Of a DNA stretch of 64,000 bases, positions 31,436 through 46,914 are shown piece by piece. The notes under the pieces are model-generated. The model was not told the DNA's origin. It worked only from the letters and a program-made list of their open reading frames with translations, and did not search any database. The position numbers were made by a program, and so were the translations under genes. Source of the DNA: Neocallimastix lanati (nom. inval.) (Eukaryota > Neocallimastigomycota > Neocallimastigomycetes > Neocallimastigales > Neocallimastigaceae); the NCBI GenBank assembly GCA_016946835.1, contig JACVTC010000055.1, forward strand, positions 702,501 to 766,500, given 5' to 3'. The first letter of the stretch is position 1. Each line of letters begins with the position of its first letter.

Positions 31436-32046
31436 TTTTCAAGACGATCATCATTTTTTTATTTTTATTTTATTATTTTATTATTTGTTATTTATTTATA
31501 TTTTTCTATTTTATTATATTTATTTATTATTATTTTTTTTTTACATATATTTCTTAGTTTTTAGTATTTTAGTTTTCATTGTTTCATTTTTTTAAATTGT
31601 AGTTTTTTTAGTTCATTATGGAAAAGATATTTCACCGGGATTCTCACTGCTATGGAACATCTATTGACAATATAGGGTTGCTTTTTATCCATGGTATACA
31701 CTCATGGATTTTTACTAAAATGAAGGAATTTATTCATTCTAAATACAAAAAAATTCAATGATAATATTTTGTCAGTAAAGAGAATTACTAAATATTCAAT
31801 GATAGCTTCTTCAGGATAAAAAAAGTATGCACTCCAAATTTCAACCTCAAAAAAACTTAAAAAAGTATTTAAATATAAGCACTATCAGAAGTTAAAATTT
31901 CATATTGTAGATGTTCCAAATGGAATCGTAAAGTTTCATTTTCGGCATTTAAAACAAAACTTAATATCTAATAACACATCCAATGATATTAACACAGTAA
32001 ACCTTAGTTCAACAAATTTAGTAAATGCCAATAATGGCAATAAATC
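30640..32046 (+). pseudogene. LINE 5' region / ORF1-like remnant
   Basis: Broken frames precede the endonuclease. One piece encodes a cysteine cluster, DCPNCCPCCG (30743-30772), followed by LFSVHVPSSFLTGIFVCKEL. Another at about 31850-32046 reads KLKFHIVDVPNGIVKFHFRH and runs towards the endonuclease. I infer this to be ORF1 or the N-terminus of ORF2 from its position only; the Cys cluster is not a canonical CCHC knuckle. Poly-T of 37 bases (31395-31431) and poly-A tracts interrupt it. Confidence 0.5.
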
Positions 32047-32828
32047 ATGAAACTAATTGCTCCCAATATTCCTAATCTTAATTCTCAAAATTCATTTTCA
32101 CATTCTAACACAGGAAAGTTTTCGTTTTGTCTTAGTTGGAATACTAACGGATGGAATTTTGTGAAAAGAGATAGTATGGAGTACTTCAACACAATATTTA
32201 TACCATTATTTATATGTTTTCAGGAAACAGGTAATGATACCAATGATGCTAGAAATCCATGTAAAGTAACATTCCCCAACTATAAATATATTCTTGAAAA
32301 GAATGGATCCTACTACTCCAGGTTGCAGAGGTTTATATCTTGGTTATCATGCCTCATGTCAAGCAGTACTTGAAGATAATTCTTATACTTATCTTGTTTC
32401 TTTAACAACATAGAGTCTCTAGAATCACTCTAAGTGTTCTGTTGGTAATGTCTATATTCCCACTAAGAAACACTCATTTACAAGTCCGATATGCATTTTT
32501 CAGAAGTTTTTAACATGGCTTCAGAATCCCACTAAAATCATCCATCTATTCTTCTTGGAGACTTTAACATGAATACCTCTGATTTACAAGATAAATTATC
32601 CAATAGTAACCTTGATAATTGGTTTATTCTTCCGATTAACGGTTCACCTATTTCATGGACAAGAGGTAGTTATTCATCAGATTATTGATCATGCGTTTAG
32701 TCAATTCAAGTATGCTGGTTAAGATATCAAGGGCTTATTTTGTTGATTATCCTTCTGTATCTGATCATTTCGTAAAGAACCTTAACCCTAGAAAGTGGAC
32801 CGTGAGGTACAATTCCACATTATTGAAT

Positions 32829-32861
<33 letters not shown>

Positions 32862-32880
32862 CAATAAAGGTACTGGTATT
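32047..32880 (+). pseudogene. LINE endonuclease domain (APE/EEP type), broken
   Basis: The first intact frame (32047-32373) contains LSWNTNGW and FICFQETG, hallmarks of the N-terminus of LINE apurinic-like endonucleases. After a frameshift near 32320, pieces encode GLYLGYHASC, then NVYIPTKK, then LLGDFNMNT (conserved GDFN; one base out of frame), then WTRGSYSSD and a DHAFSQF segment, and finally VDYPSVSDHF with the catalytic SDH. Each motif appears in family order but in alternating frames, so no functional enzyme is made. Confidence 0.8.
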
Positions 32881-33589
32881 TCAAGATCATTAACCTCTCA
32901 TAGTTTATTGTAAGAAAATTACCACAGATGAATCATTTTTTGTTACCAAAAAAAAAAAAAAAAAAAATTTTTTTTTGTAAGATGGGATAGGTATAAATGT
33001 CTTGAATAAAAGAAAGAAATATGTCATCAGAATAAATTTGAAATTCTTAGTGAAGAAATAGGAAATGAAGAACTTTCAATAGATTGTGTTATTGAAAAGT
33101 TCATTAACACTACTAATTCCATTGCTAAAGATTTATCGATTACATCTTCAACAGAAATCAGGAAAGCGATGTTTAGAATGTTACTAAAAAATATATATAT
33201 ATTGTCTTCAAAAGGTAAAAGCATATTAAATACAAACAAATTAAGCATTATGTTTCTGCAAATGAAAATGATTCCAATGAATTTGCTAAAATAGTTGACT
33301 CGTATAACAGACTTTGGGAATCAATTCATAAAAAATATAACGAATTTAGGAAAAAAAAAAGAATATTTATATTGGATTAAAATTGGATGTTCTGTTAGGT
33401 CTTAAAAAGGATAGTAGGAAAGCATGGAAATGGGTTAAAAAGAAAAGCAAAAATAAATAATCAATCTTTCACGGTCTCTCTCATCCTATTAAAAAATTAT
33501 AATAATGAACTTGTTTCTTCTACAGATGAAAAATTAATAAAAGTTTGATATTCTCATTATAAATTCTTAGGGTCGGATTCTTCAGGTCA

Positions 33590-35022
33590 CAGTCTTTCTA
33601 AAGATTACTGGAAAGATTCTGATGCACTAAGGAATTTGGGAAGACCAAGGCAACAAGAATGGGAATATTAACCAAGGCATTAGCGATGAAGAAATTTGAA
33701 AAACAATCTCCTCCACTCCTAACTTTAAAGCTTGAGGTCCTGATGGTATTCCAATGGAATTCTTCAAAGCTTTGATTCCTAGTAAGGATGATTCAGAAGG
33801 ATCAAGTGATAATAATAGTAATATTTCATCTGGCTTTAAATGTCTCAAAGCCTTAATTAATCGTATTTGGAATGGTGATTTCCCAAAAAAAAAAAAAACA
33901 TGGAATAACGCATCATTAGTTTCTATTCATAAAAAGGGGGCGATCCATCAGATTGTAATAACTATCGTTGGCATCTCTCTTATCAATAATGGATTAAAAA
34001 TTATAGCAAAAATTATAGCTAATAGAATCTCTAAATATGGAATTGATGAAGGTTTTATAAGACCTGAACAATATGGTTTTTCGTAATCGAGAAGAATGTA
34101 TAAGTCTTTAACATTACATTAAGAATTATATGTCAGAGAAGGATATTTGAAAATAAGGATACTTACCTTGCTTTTTTTTGGACCTTAAAAAAAAGCTGTA
34201 TGACTCAGTGCCCATAGATAATGTATTAATGAAGATTCATCACTTAGGTATTAGAGGGAAGTGCTATAATTTTATTGAAAATTTATACTTATCTTCCAAG
34301 GCTTGTGTAAGAGTTGATGGACAATTATCGGAATCACTTATTATTAAGAAAGGAGTTCGTCAAGGTTGTCCCCTCTCACCAATTTTGTTTAACTTGTTTC
34401 ATTAATGATATTTTTAATAATAATGTAATAAATATGGCATCTCTATTGGTGATAAAACGTTGTTGTGGAGGTCTTTTTTTTTTTTTTTGCAGATGACATT
34501 GTGTTATGTGCTCCAACAAGATCCCAACTTAAGAAATTGTTAAAGTTTGCCAGTAAATGAGCTAGAAATAATGAAATGTAATCTGGTATCAAATAAATGT
34601 GCCAGTCTAGTAGTAAGAGGGGAAGTTTCTAGATTTCTTAATAATAGTAATCCTACCTTTTATCTTTCAAGTCAAGAGTTACCTAAAACGAATTGCTATA
34701 CCTACTTAGGTGTACCATTTTCAAATGATTTAGAATTGAAACCGATCATGGAGCAAATGAATAATAAAGTTAGAAATGCACTTTATTCCATAAAAGGATT
34801 TCTTAAGAATCCTCATATTCCTATCTCTTATAAAAGAATGTTATTTTCAGTTATAGTAATTGGACAAGTTTTATATTATGCACCTCTACTTGGATCTAAC
34901 AAAGATAGAACGAGAAGTACACAGACACTAGTTAATTCAGGATTATACTGGATTGAAGGATTTTTTAAAGGGAATAGCTTTACTTCCCTTTATTGTGTTT
35001 CTAAAGAACTTAACGTTCCTCC
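33590..35022 (+). pseudogene. LINE reverse transcriptase domain, broken
   Basis: Successive pieces read GPDGIPMEFFKAL (33737 onward, after an in-frame TGA), LVSIHKKG and ISLINNGLKIIAKIIANRIS (33900-34060), RPEQYGF, then DLKKKLYDSVPIDNVLMKI, GVRQGCPLSPILFN (near 34350-34390) and ADDIVLCAPTRSQLKKLLKF (34490-34550). The last frame (34547 onward) covers the thumb and beyond (NTNCYTYLGVP-like). RQGCPLSPILFN and ADD are diagnostic of LINE reverse transcriptases. A T15 run at 34474-34488, immediately before ADD, replaces TTTTC of the other copy and shifts the frame. Poly-A insertions at 33886-33898 do likewise. Confidence 0.9.
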
Positions 35023-35107
35023 TTCAAAATATTATAAGACAAAAAAAAAAAAAAAGGAATGAAAATTTATATGATATTCAAAAAAAAAAAAAAAAAAAAA
35101 AAAAAAT

Positions 35108-35302
35108 TATGATTTAATTGTTTTTCAATTTTCATTCCAAGCAGAATTATTTTCTAAGAATAGTTTTATAATATTTTGATTCATTGGAAATTTCATCAAA
35201 TGTTGTCATATTAGGAGGTAGCTGTTTTCTTCTTCTTCTTCTTGTTACTTGAGATTTAATAGAATTATATCTAGGACATATAAGACCTATATTTTTTGAA
35301 AA
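35108..35302. pseudogene. Rearranged transposase-like relic (possibly MULE)
   Basis: On the minus strand a frame from about 35302 to 35147 encodes GLICPRYNSIKSQVTRRRRR, then LPPNMTTFDEISNESKYYKT. On the plus strand at 35108-35161 the frame encodes DLIVFQFSFQAELFSKN. From memory of MULE-type transposases in fungi, these two segments are normally consecutive on one strand (an FDEI..ESEYYKT block followed by an IFQSPFQAKLF block). Here they face opposite ways with the junction near 35160. The family call is tentative. Confidence 0.4.
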
Positions 35303-36600
35303 ATTTCATCATATTTACGTTTTAAGGATACATTAAAAGGAATTGAACTATTTGATATCTCATTTTTAATTTAATTTATTTACAATTGATTTAGCTACTT
35401 CAAATTTATTTTCAAGATGATTATGTGAGTCATCCATATTCTAAGATTTTGATTCTCATCGTTTAAAATGATGAAAGATGGTTATTTATTTAATGGTTTA
35501 TATTTAGTACATTTATATGTTTTTTTTTTTTTTTTTTTTTTTTGAGTTGTCTTTCCTTTTGGATGAAAGATTTAATATATATTTTCTGTTTAAAATTATT
35601 TATTTTTTTTTCTCTATTAGTTTTTCTTATTTCAATTTTTTTTCTCCATTTTTTTTTAAGTTTCTAATTAAATATTTTAATGATTAGTTTTAATAATATA
35701 TATTTTTAGTTATATATATTTTAGATGAATATTAATTATCCAAATCTTATTTTTTTTTTTTTTAATATATTTTTAAATATAAAAAATTTTTATATTATAA
35801 TTTTAATTCATTTATATTTATTTTTATATTTAATTATTATTATTATTATAAGAAAAACTTTTTTATGTTTTTCTAAAGTACTTAAATATTATTTTTATTA
35901 ATTTATATATATATATATATTTAAATAATAATAATTATTTATAATTTTAATCTTCATTATTATTAGTATTAATGACAATTATTTTATAATTATTACTGTA
36001 CTCTTTTTATTATTATTTATTTTATTATTTATAATTTATCAATTATTTATATATTTAAACAGATTATCTGTAAAGATGATTTATATATGAAAAAAATTTT
36101 TTTTATTTATTTAAATATTTACTTTAAAAATATAGATACATTAATATTAATAATATTTAATTTATTTATTTATTTATTTATTCATTTATTAATTTTCAAT
36201 TGGCAACAACTTGGTGAAATGAAATATTTTTTTAATACGCCACATGCTTTCAAAAAAATTTGGAGGAATGCAACTTGGCGAAATGCCCACTCCCTTTTAT
36301 AATAAAAAATATAGATATAAATGAGTTAATAATCAATAAGATTTTAAATATTTATGACATTAAATAATACTTTTTCATGGCTCTTTATATATTTTGTATA
36401 TTAAAAAAAAACTGGATATTTAATATTTATTTAAAACATAAAAGAATTAAAATTAAAAAAAAAAAAAAAAAAAAAGACTATATAAAAATAATTTATTATT
36501 TGTATAGTAATTTTTTATCATTTGAATCAATAGAAATTAATGAAAGAGTTTTTAAAATTATAATAAACTTAATAATTATCATTTAATTAAATATTATTGT
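35303..36600. other. Gene-free DNA with a CATTTCG-type terminus
   Basis: Simple sequence with poly-T (35520-35543). At 36271-36304 the sequence ACTTGGCGAAATG, then CCCACTCCC, then TTATAAT resembles the right end of the fold-back element near 52.2 kb (GCGAAATGCTCCTCCCCC followed by TTATAA). A second GGTGAAATG lies at 36213. This may be a remnant of the same repeat family. No gene is supported. Confidence 0.6.
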
Positions 36601-36611
36601 TGAAAAAATCA

Positions 36612-37324
36612 TTTATATATTTGAAAACCCAAGGTTAAATATTAAATAAATAAAATATAATTTATGTTTAAAAGTTATTATTAATTTTATTTATTTTTTT
36701 TTTTCTAAGTAATATATTAATAAAATAATTAATATATGTTTTTTTTAATAAAATTCATAAATATTAATATTAATAAAATTTAGAAGTATATAATGCCAAT
36801 AGTGTCTCAATTAATAATAAACTGCTCCTCTATAAAAGAAAAAAAAAATCTCCAAACATTAACTTGGAATATTATACCTTCGGCAGGATCGAACAAGAAA
36901 ATAACTCCTACAGAAACAATATTATTATTTTATAATGGACATTGGATTATGGGGTATCTTACAATATGATTTATGTTAAAAACTGTCTTAGCAATATAAA
37001 AGAATAAATTAAATAAATATTATATACTTTAAATTTTATTAAGTAAATACTATTAAAAAATATTTTAAATTTTTTTTTATTTCTTATTTTAATAAAATTC
37101 CAGTTGTTAATTTTTTGTTCTATTATTTTATTACTAAATTGTAATAATAACAATAATTTTATTTAAATAAGATTAAATAAAAATATATATTAATAAAAAA
37201 TATTAAAATAATAAATGAATAAATGAATAAATGAATTAATAAATAAATAAATAAATAACTTTCAAAAATAAATCGTATTTATTATGTTTATTTATTTAGT
37301 AACCTGGGTTTTCAAATATATAAA
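36612..37324. mobile_element. Small inverted-repeat element (MITE-like)
   Basis: The left arm at 36612-36637 (TTTATATATTTGAAAACCCA, then AGGTTA) is the reverse complement of the right arm at 37300-37324, apart from one inserted A. Flanking bases outside the arms also keep partial symmetry. The enclosed 713 bp contain a short reading frame at 36793-36969. Size, terminal inverted repeats and noncoding body suit a non-autonomous DNA transposon. I could not identify target-site duplications with confidence. Confidence 0.55.
36793..36969 (+). CDS. 58-residue ORF inside inverted-repeat element
   Basis: An ATG-initiated frame of 58 codons with composition unlike the surrounding simple sequence; its second half reads PSAGSNKKITPTETILLFYN, then GHWIMGYL. 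I do not recognise it. It could be a remnant exon of the autonomous relative of the surrounding element, or a captured gene fragment. There is no adjacent splice evidence. Confidence 0.3.
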   Translation: MPIVSQLIINCSSIKEKKNLQTLTWNIIPSAGSNKKITPTETILLFYNGHWIMGYLTI

Positions 37325-38299
37325 CAATTTTTTATATGATATTTTATTAAATAATATAATAATAATTTTAAAAAATTTTTATATAAAAAAAAAAATAAAT
37401 ATTTTTAAAGGATAAATTATCTTTTTTTTTTTTTAATTTTAATTATATCATATGTTTATTTAATTATACATATATATATATTTATATATATATTTTAATT
37501 CGAAATTCTTAAAAAATGGTGATAAAATAAAAAAAGTTTATTTAATAATAATAAAATTATTTTTAATTTTAATAAATAAAAACTATCTTTATTAATTATA
37601 TGTTTTAAATTTTTTTTTTTTTTTTTTTTTTTTAAAATGAAAATAATAGTATTAGTAAAAAAAAAAAAAAAAAAAATTATAAAAATAAAAATAAAATAAA
37701 AATTATATAAATAATAAAAAAAATATAAATAATATAATATTTATACTATATAATATTTTAGAAATATAAAATAATTATAATTTTTATTGTTCATTATTTT
37801 TATATATGATATTTAAATTTATAAATAACAATTTTGAACATTATTATTTGATAATTTAAAATTTAGAATTTTAAAATTTAAAAATCCATATTTTATATAT
37901 ATATATATTGGAAATTTTAATTTCTAATTATAATAATAGTTTAAATTATAATAGTTAAATAATATCCAATAGTAATTTTTCCCCCTTTAACTTTTAGATA
38001 ATTTAAAGTTTTTGAAAATGTAAGTAGATATATTATCTTTCATATTGTCATAAAAGCTATTTCTTTTATTTTTATTTTTTATTTTTTTTTATTTTATTTT
38101 ATTTTATTTTATTTTATTTTATTTTATTTTATTTTATTTTATTTTATTTTATTTTATTTTATTTTTTTCTAAGTTCTTTTTAATATTTAGAAAACTAAAT
38201 ACTTCAATTATATTATATCTTTAGTTGTAATTCGAAATATAACAAAAAAATCATGTTTTATAATTAATGATATGTAATAATATAATTTATAATTTAAAA
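37325..38299. other. Gene-free spacer upstream of the receptor gene
   Basis: It contains poly-T and poly-A runs around 37609-37677 and a clean (TTTTA)n array at about 38082-38166. Presumably it includes the receptor promoter, but no specific element could be recognised. Confidence 0.7.
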
Positions 38300-42375
<4,076 letters not shown>

Positions 42376-43774
42376 ATTAAATAATAATAAATACATTAAA
42401 TATAATAACAAGGAAAAAAAATAAACATTAATATATACTAATTAAATTTTGATATTATTATTAATTTATAAATCAGAAGTAACAACAACCAAATAATATA
42501 TATATATATATAAATTTAAAAAAAAAAAAAAAAAAAATTATTATTTATGTAGTATAAAAATTATGATTGTAATTAATTTTGTTTATAATTACCAGTTATA
42601 AATTTTAAATATTTAGAATGTAAAATTTTATTAATAATTGTTTTTAAAAAAAAAAGTTATAAATATTATAAATTTTTAAAATTATTATTTTTTGAAAAAT
42701 AATATTAATTATTATTAAATTTATTGTTTAAGTAAATATAATAATAATACCATTATAATTCTTACTACTATTACAACAACAACAACAACTACTACTAATA
42801 GTAATAGTAAAAATATTAAAATTATTTTAAATTTAATAAATTTAAGAAAAAAAAAAATAAAACAATAAAAATATAGTTTTGTATTGATAGATGATGATAA
42901 TGTTGATATTAATTGCTTGTAAGATTGCAAGTATTAATTTTTTATCTAATTATGATAGAGATGGATCTGAAGGATCAGAATGGAAGGGTTTACATCAATA
43001 TTGCTAGTGGTAAAACTTTTGCTATTGTTCATGGTAAATGATGCTAATAGAATTGATTTAGAGTTCTTTACATTGGTGGTAATACTTAAATCTATATTAG
43101 TGATCAAGCTATTTATGAAAGTATACTGAAGATACCAATGAGTTCAGGTGTCATGGTCATACTATTTAGTACATCAAGAAGTAAATATCAGAGATAATTG
43201 ATGTAGTTGGAAGCATTCCTGAGGACAGTATAATCTGACTTAATGAGATATGTACTAGCTCACGTGGTAATTGCTTATTAGTCAGAAAGATTGCTTTTGA
43301 TGAATTTATTTATATGTATATGTACCCATATGACACGGGCTTCCTTCGTAAATATGTGAAATGAATTAAATGACAGTATTTACGCAATCCTCTCAGACCC
43401 ACACTTAGGACAGTATCTTGTCTATATTTCTTAGGAGATTTTGAATAATATATATATATGGGAAGGGGGGAAATACTTACCTGTAACCCTAACTATTACA
43501 ATCCTTAAAAACCTCTTAAAAACCTCTAGTAAGGAAAACCGGAAATGGTCAGAGGGTGGGACTAAATCAGGAGCCTAATGTACGATAGCCCACGGACTAA
43601 CCACCAGAATAGAATCTGGTTCGATGTAAAAAATAATAGTAACAAATAAGAGAATTATTACTTCATATACTTCAACTAATGATAATTCATCTATAAACTC
43701 TTGTAACATCATCAAAAATTGTTTTTATTTAAACTTATAATATAATAATAAAACAAAATAAAACAAAATAAAAT

Positions 43775-43806
<32 letters not shown>

Positions 43807-44025
43807 ATGCTATAGCTTTTATTATATATTACTTCAGATATAAATATAATTAGTTATTATAATGATGAATTTTATTAAAATTAAATTATTTTTATAATGA
43901 AAATTTTAAAATATCAAATATAAAAAAAAAAAAAAAAAAAAAAATTAATTTAAAATTATAAAATTATAATACTGTTAATAATAAATATCAAATGTATATT
44001 TAAATAAAATTATTATACTGTTATC

Positions 44026-44063
<38 letters not shown>

Positions 44064-44420
44064 TAAATATCAAATGTATTTTACATAAAAACTATAACAT
44101 AAAAACTATAATAGTTAATATTTTATTTAAAAATATTAATATTTTTAATAAATAATATTTTTTTTCTAATTTTATTTTTTTATATTTAATTTTTATAATA
44201 AAAAAATTTAAATTAATAATAAATAAATAGTAATTAATATAAAATAAATATAATTTTTTAAATGAAAAAAAAAAAAAAAAAAAAATTAAAGTTAACAAAA
44301 TAAAGACAAAAAAAAACTTCTTTTATATTTTTATATAATAAATATTCCATAATACATAATACGTTTATTCTATTATAAATTAAATATAATAATAATAATA
44401 TAATTATAATAAAAAGTTGA
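42376..44420. other. Intergenic DNA with a decayed, less A+T-rich island
   Basis: Most is homopolymer and AAT sequence (42785 CAA repeats; 44031-44062 AAT). From about 42950 to 43630 composition is clearly less skewed and short frame pieces such as IDVVGSIPEDSI, LNEICTSSRGNCLLVRKIAF and SDQAIYESILKIPMSSGVMV appear, broken by stops and shifts. This looks like a dead coding sequence, probably transposon-derived, that I cannot name. A purine tract GGGAAGGGGGG lies at 43460-43470, and CCAGA/TCTGG (43603-43618) can form a short hairpin. Confidence 0.5.
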
Positions 44421-45177
44421 TTATAAGAAGAAACGACGACGACTAGTTTCCATTTCAGGCTAAATAATTATTAATATATAAGAAATAATAATTATTTAAT
44501 TAAATAATTATAATTTAAATAACTTTAATATATACATTTTTATAAATAAATATAAGCAACTTTACCTTAAATACCCATTCATAATCACCGAATTTTGTAT
44601 CGAATGTACCACGTTGTAATGATTTTAATTTTAAAGTGAATCTTGGACCTAATTCTTGAAGGTTAACTTTTTTACCATCTTTGAAAATATATCTAAGATT
44701 ATTATATTTTTAAAATATATAAATATATATGGTTAATTCATAAAATTTTATTGATATTGATTTTTTATTATAAATATTTTTATTTATGCACCTATGTCTT
44801 CTGAAAAATATGAAATCACGTTGATTATGGAATGTAGCTACTTGACGACCTTCAAATTTTTTAATTGGTGGGAATAATGCTGCAAACATACGACCTATTG
44901 TATGACCAAGTCTTGTATTGAAATTATTTAAAATTAACTCTGGTTTATGTGCTGTTGAACGACCATGTCCCTATTTTTTTAAAATATTTTATTGATTTAT
45001 TATATAATAAATAAATTTGAACTTATTAACAAACATAAAATAGTTTATTAATATAATATTTATTTTAAATTAAATAAAATTAAATACATACTGCTATATT
45101 TTTTGTTAAACGAACACTTGATAATTTAAAGTTTGCTGTTGGACCATTTGGTAAATGCATAATTGTCATTGAAGCTA

Positions 45178-45223
<46 letters not shown>

Positions 45224-46190
45224 TTGTATTATATTATATTATTTAGTTTAATAATAAAGGAAAATTAATTTCAACATATACATTAATTTATGAATTGAAT
45301 ATTTTATGTATTAATTATATTTTTAAAACTTACTGGGCTGTTTTTTATCCTCATTAACAACAATTACATCAGTATATTCTTGTTCAATTGCCATTTCAAC
45401 CATTTTCTTTAAATCAAATTTTGGATGTCTTTTTACAAATTCTGAATTTGGGAAAATATCAACTAATTCATCTGTAAATCTATATGTATTCTATTTTTAA
45501 TATTAATTATAAATACAATGATTTGATAATAGTTTAGTAATATTTATTAAAGTACTATATTACATTTCTCTAATTAATATATATATATATATCTAATTTA
45601 TTAAATGTTATATTATTTTGATATTGACAGGTGTTGATTTTCTACTAGTTGTAATCAATATTTTTGGTGTTTTTCCATTAAAGAATTCAGCAAATTCATC
45701 AGTTTCTTCATCTTGCATAACCTTTGATTAAAGATATTAAAGTATTCCATTTTGATTCGAAATTTCAAATTATTTTTTTATTTTTATTATTTTATTTAAA
45801 ATTAATTATTATAATAAATATATATAGAAATATATATAAATATTAAATAAAATTAATTGAATTAATAATTATATATGAATTTAAAACATTAATAATAAAA
45901 CATATAAAAATTACTTCTTCGTCATCAACATCAACAACTGTTTCATCAAATTCTCTAGTATTTTCTAAAGTTTTTGGAATATTTTTCTTCAAACGTTCTT
46001 CTTTTTTTGTTGGATCTTCTTCTTCCTCCTTTTTACGTTGTTTTCTCATTTCTAATTTCTTCTGAGCTTTATCATGTTTTATCTTTGCTACAACATCTGC
46101 TCTTTTCATTTTATTTTTTATATTTTCGGTTTTAATTTTATCAGCTACACTGCTGATTTTTGATTTTATATTTGGGCGTGGAACCTTCAT
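44421..46190 (-). CDS. RPF1: Ribosome production factor 1 (Brix domain), 7 exons, 317 aa
   Basis: A nucleolar factor needed for maturation of the large ribosomal subunit. Exons on the minus strand: 46190-45915, 45721-45629, 45490-45334, 45174-45092, 44970-44792, 44692-44566, 44459-44421. The joins keep frame and give 317 residues, near the usual length (about 300-350). Residues 1-92 are a basic and acidic coiled region. The Brix domain spans about 110-305, with [10 protein letters not shown] (110-119), [58 protein letters not shown] and the sigma70-like [18 protein letters not shown] (277-294). The C-terminus [12 protein letters not shown] matches the family ending. Introns are 99-193 bases and end in AG. 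Five donors are ordinary, but intron 2 would use GTCAAT, which is unusual. Intron 3 contains an ATT run. The close match to animal and yeast RPF1 makes the identification secure. Confidence 0.93.
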
Positions 46191-46914
46191 TATAATATAT
46201 ATATTTATATAGTTTTTGTTTTTTTTTTTATTATAATTTTTTTATTCTTATAAAACAAATTTTGGTAACACTATAGAATTCCTTTTGAATATAAGATTTA
46301 TATTTAAAATTAAATTAATGGATTTATTATATCAAAATTTATAATATATAGTAAAAATTAAATACATAAATTCACTTTTTTTTTTTTTTTTTTTTTTTGT
46401 TGATAAAAAATTTATAAAAAATTTATATTTAATTTTAAATTATTATAATTTTAAAATTTATATTAATATCCAATCATTAAAAAGTTATAAGAAAATTATT
46501 GGTATATCATAGTAAAATGAAAATATAATTTTTGTTAATAAATAGTAATGATATTAAATAATATAATAATAAAATACATATTATAATTTTATATTACATC
46601 TTTTCTTTATTTCTTTGTGACAATTATTTTGAAATCGAGGTTAAAATGGAAAATAAATAAAAAGATATATATAAACTTCTTTTAGTTTTAATAATATAAA
46701 AAAATATTATCAGGAATACTTTAAATATAATATTCAATAATAGAGAAAAAAAAATTTTTTTTATAATATTGTGTAACATGATTTTATATAAAATAATTTT
46801 ACATATAAAATATAATAATTTAAAAATAATATAAATATATATTAATTTAATTATTTAATTATTTTTTTATTTTGTTTATTTATTTATTTTTTTTTTTATT
46901 ATACTTATATTAGA
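46191..46914. other. Intergenic region upstream of RPF1
   Basis: A+T-rich spacer with a poly-T run at about 46378-46398. It must contain the RPF1 promoter (read leftwards), but I recognise no specific site. Confidence 0.65.

Larger units (their letters stand above)
30640..35022 (+). mobile_element. Decayed APE-type non-LTR retrotransposon (LINE), copy 1
   Basis: The plus strand carries, in the correct order, a 5' segment without clear domains, an apurinic-type endonuclease and a reverse transcriptase. All are fragmented by frameshifts, stops and expanded poly-A/poly-T runs. Base composition is noticeably less A+T-rich than the surroundings. The 5' limit is uncertain. Homology with the second copy at 54.6 kb stops abruptly at 35022, so the 3' end has been lost or replaced. 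I cannot place the clade beyond APE-type LINE. Confidence 0.85.

Noticed and set aside
36087-36302. 71-residue frame beginning MKKIFFIYLN
   Set aside because: The first half is A/T repeat and the second half is the CATTTCG-type terminus; it is not a gene.
43565-43630. Possible tRNA or pol III B box (GGTTCGATG at 43618)
   Set aside because: The flanks cannot form a T arm, acceptor stem or anticodon arm; the CCAGA/TCTGG hairpin has the wrong geometry.
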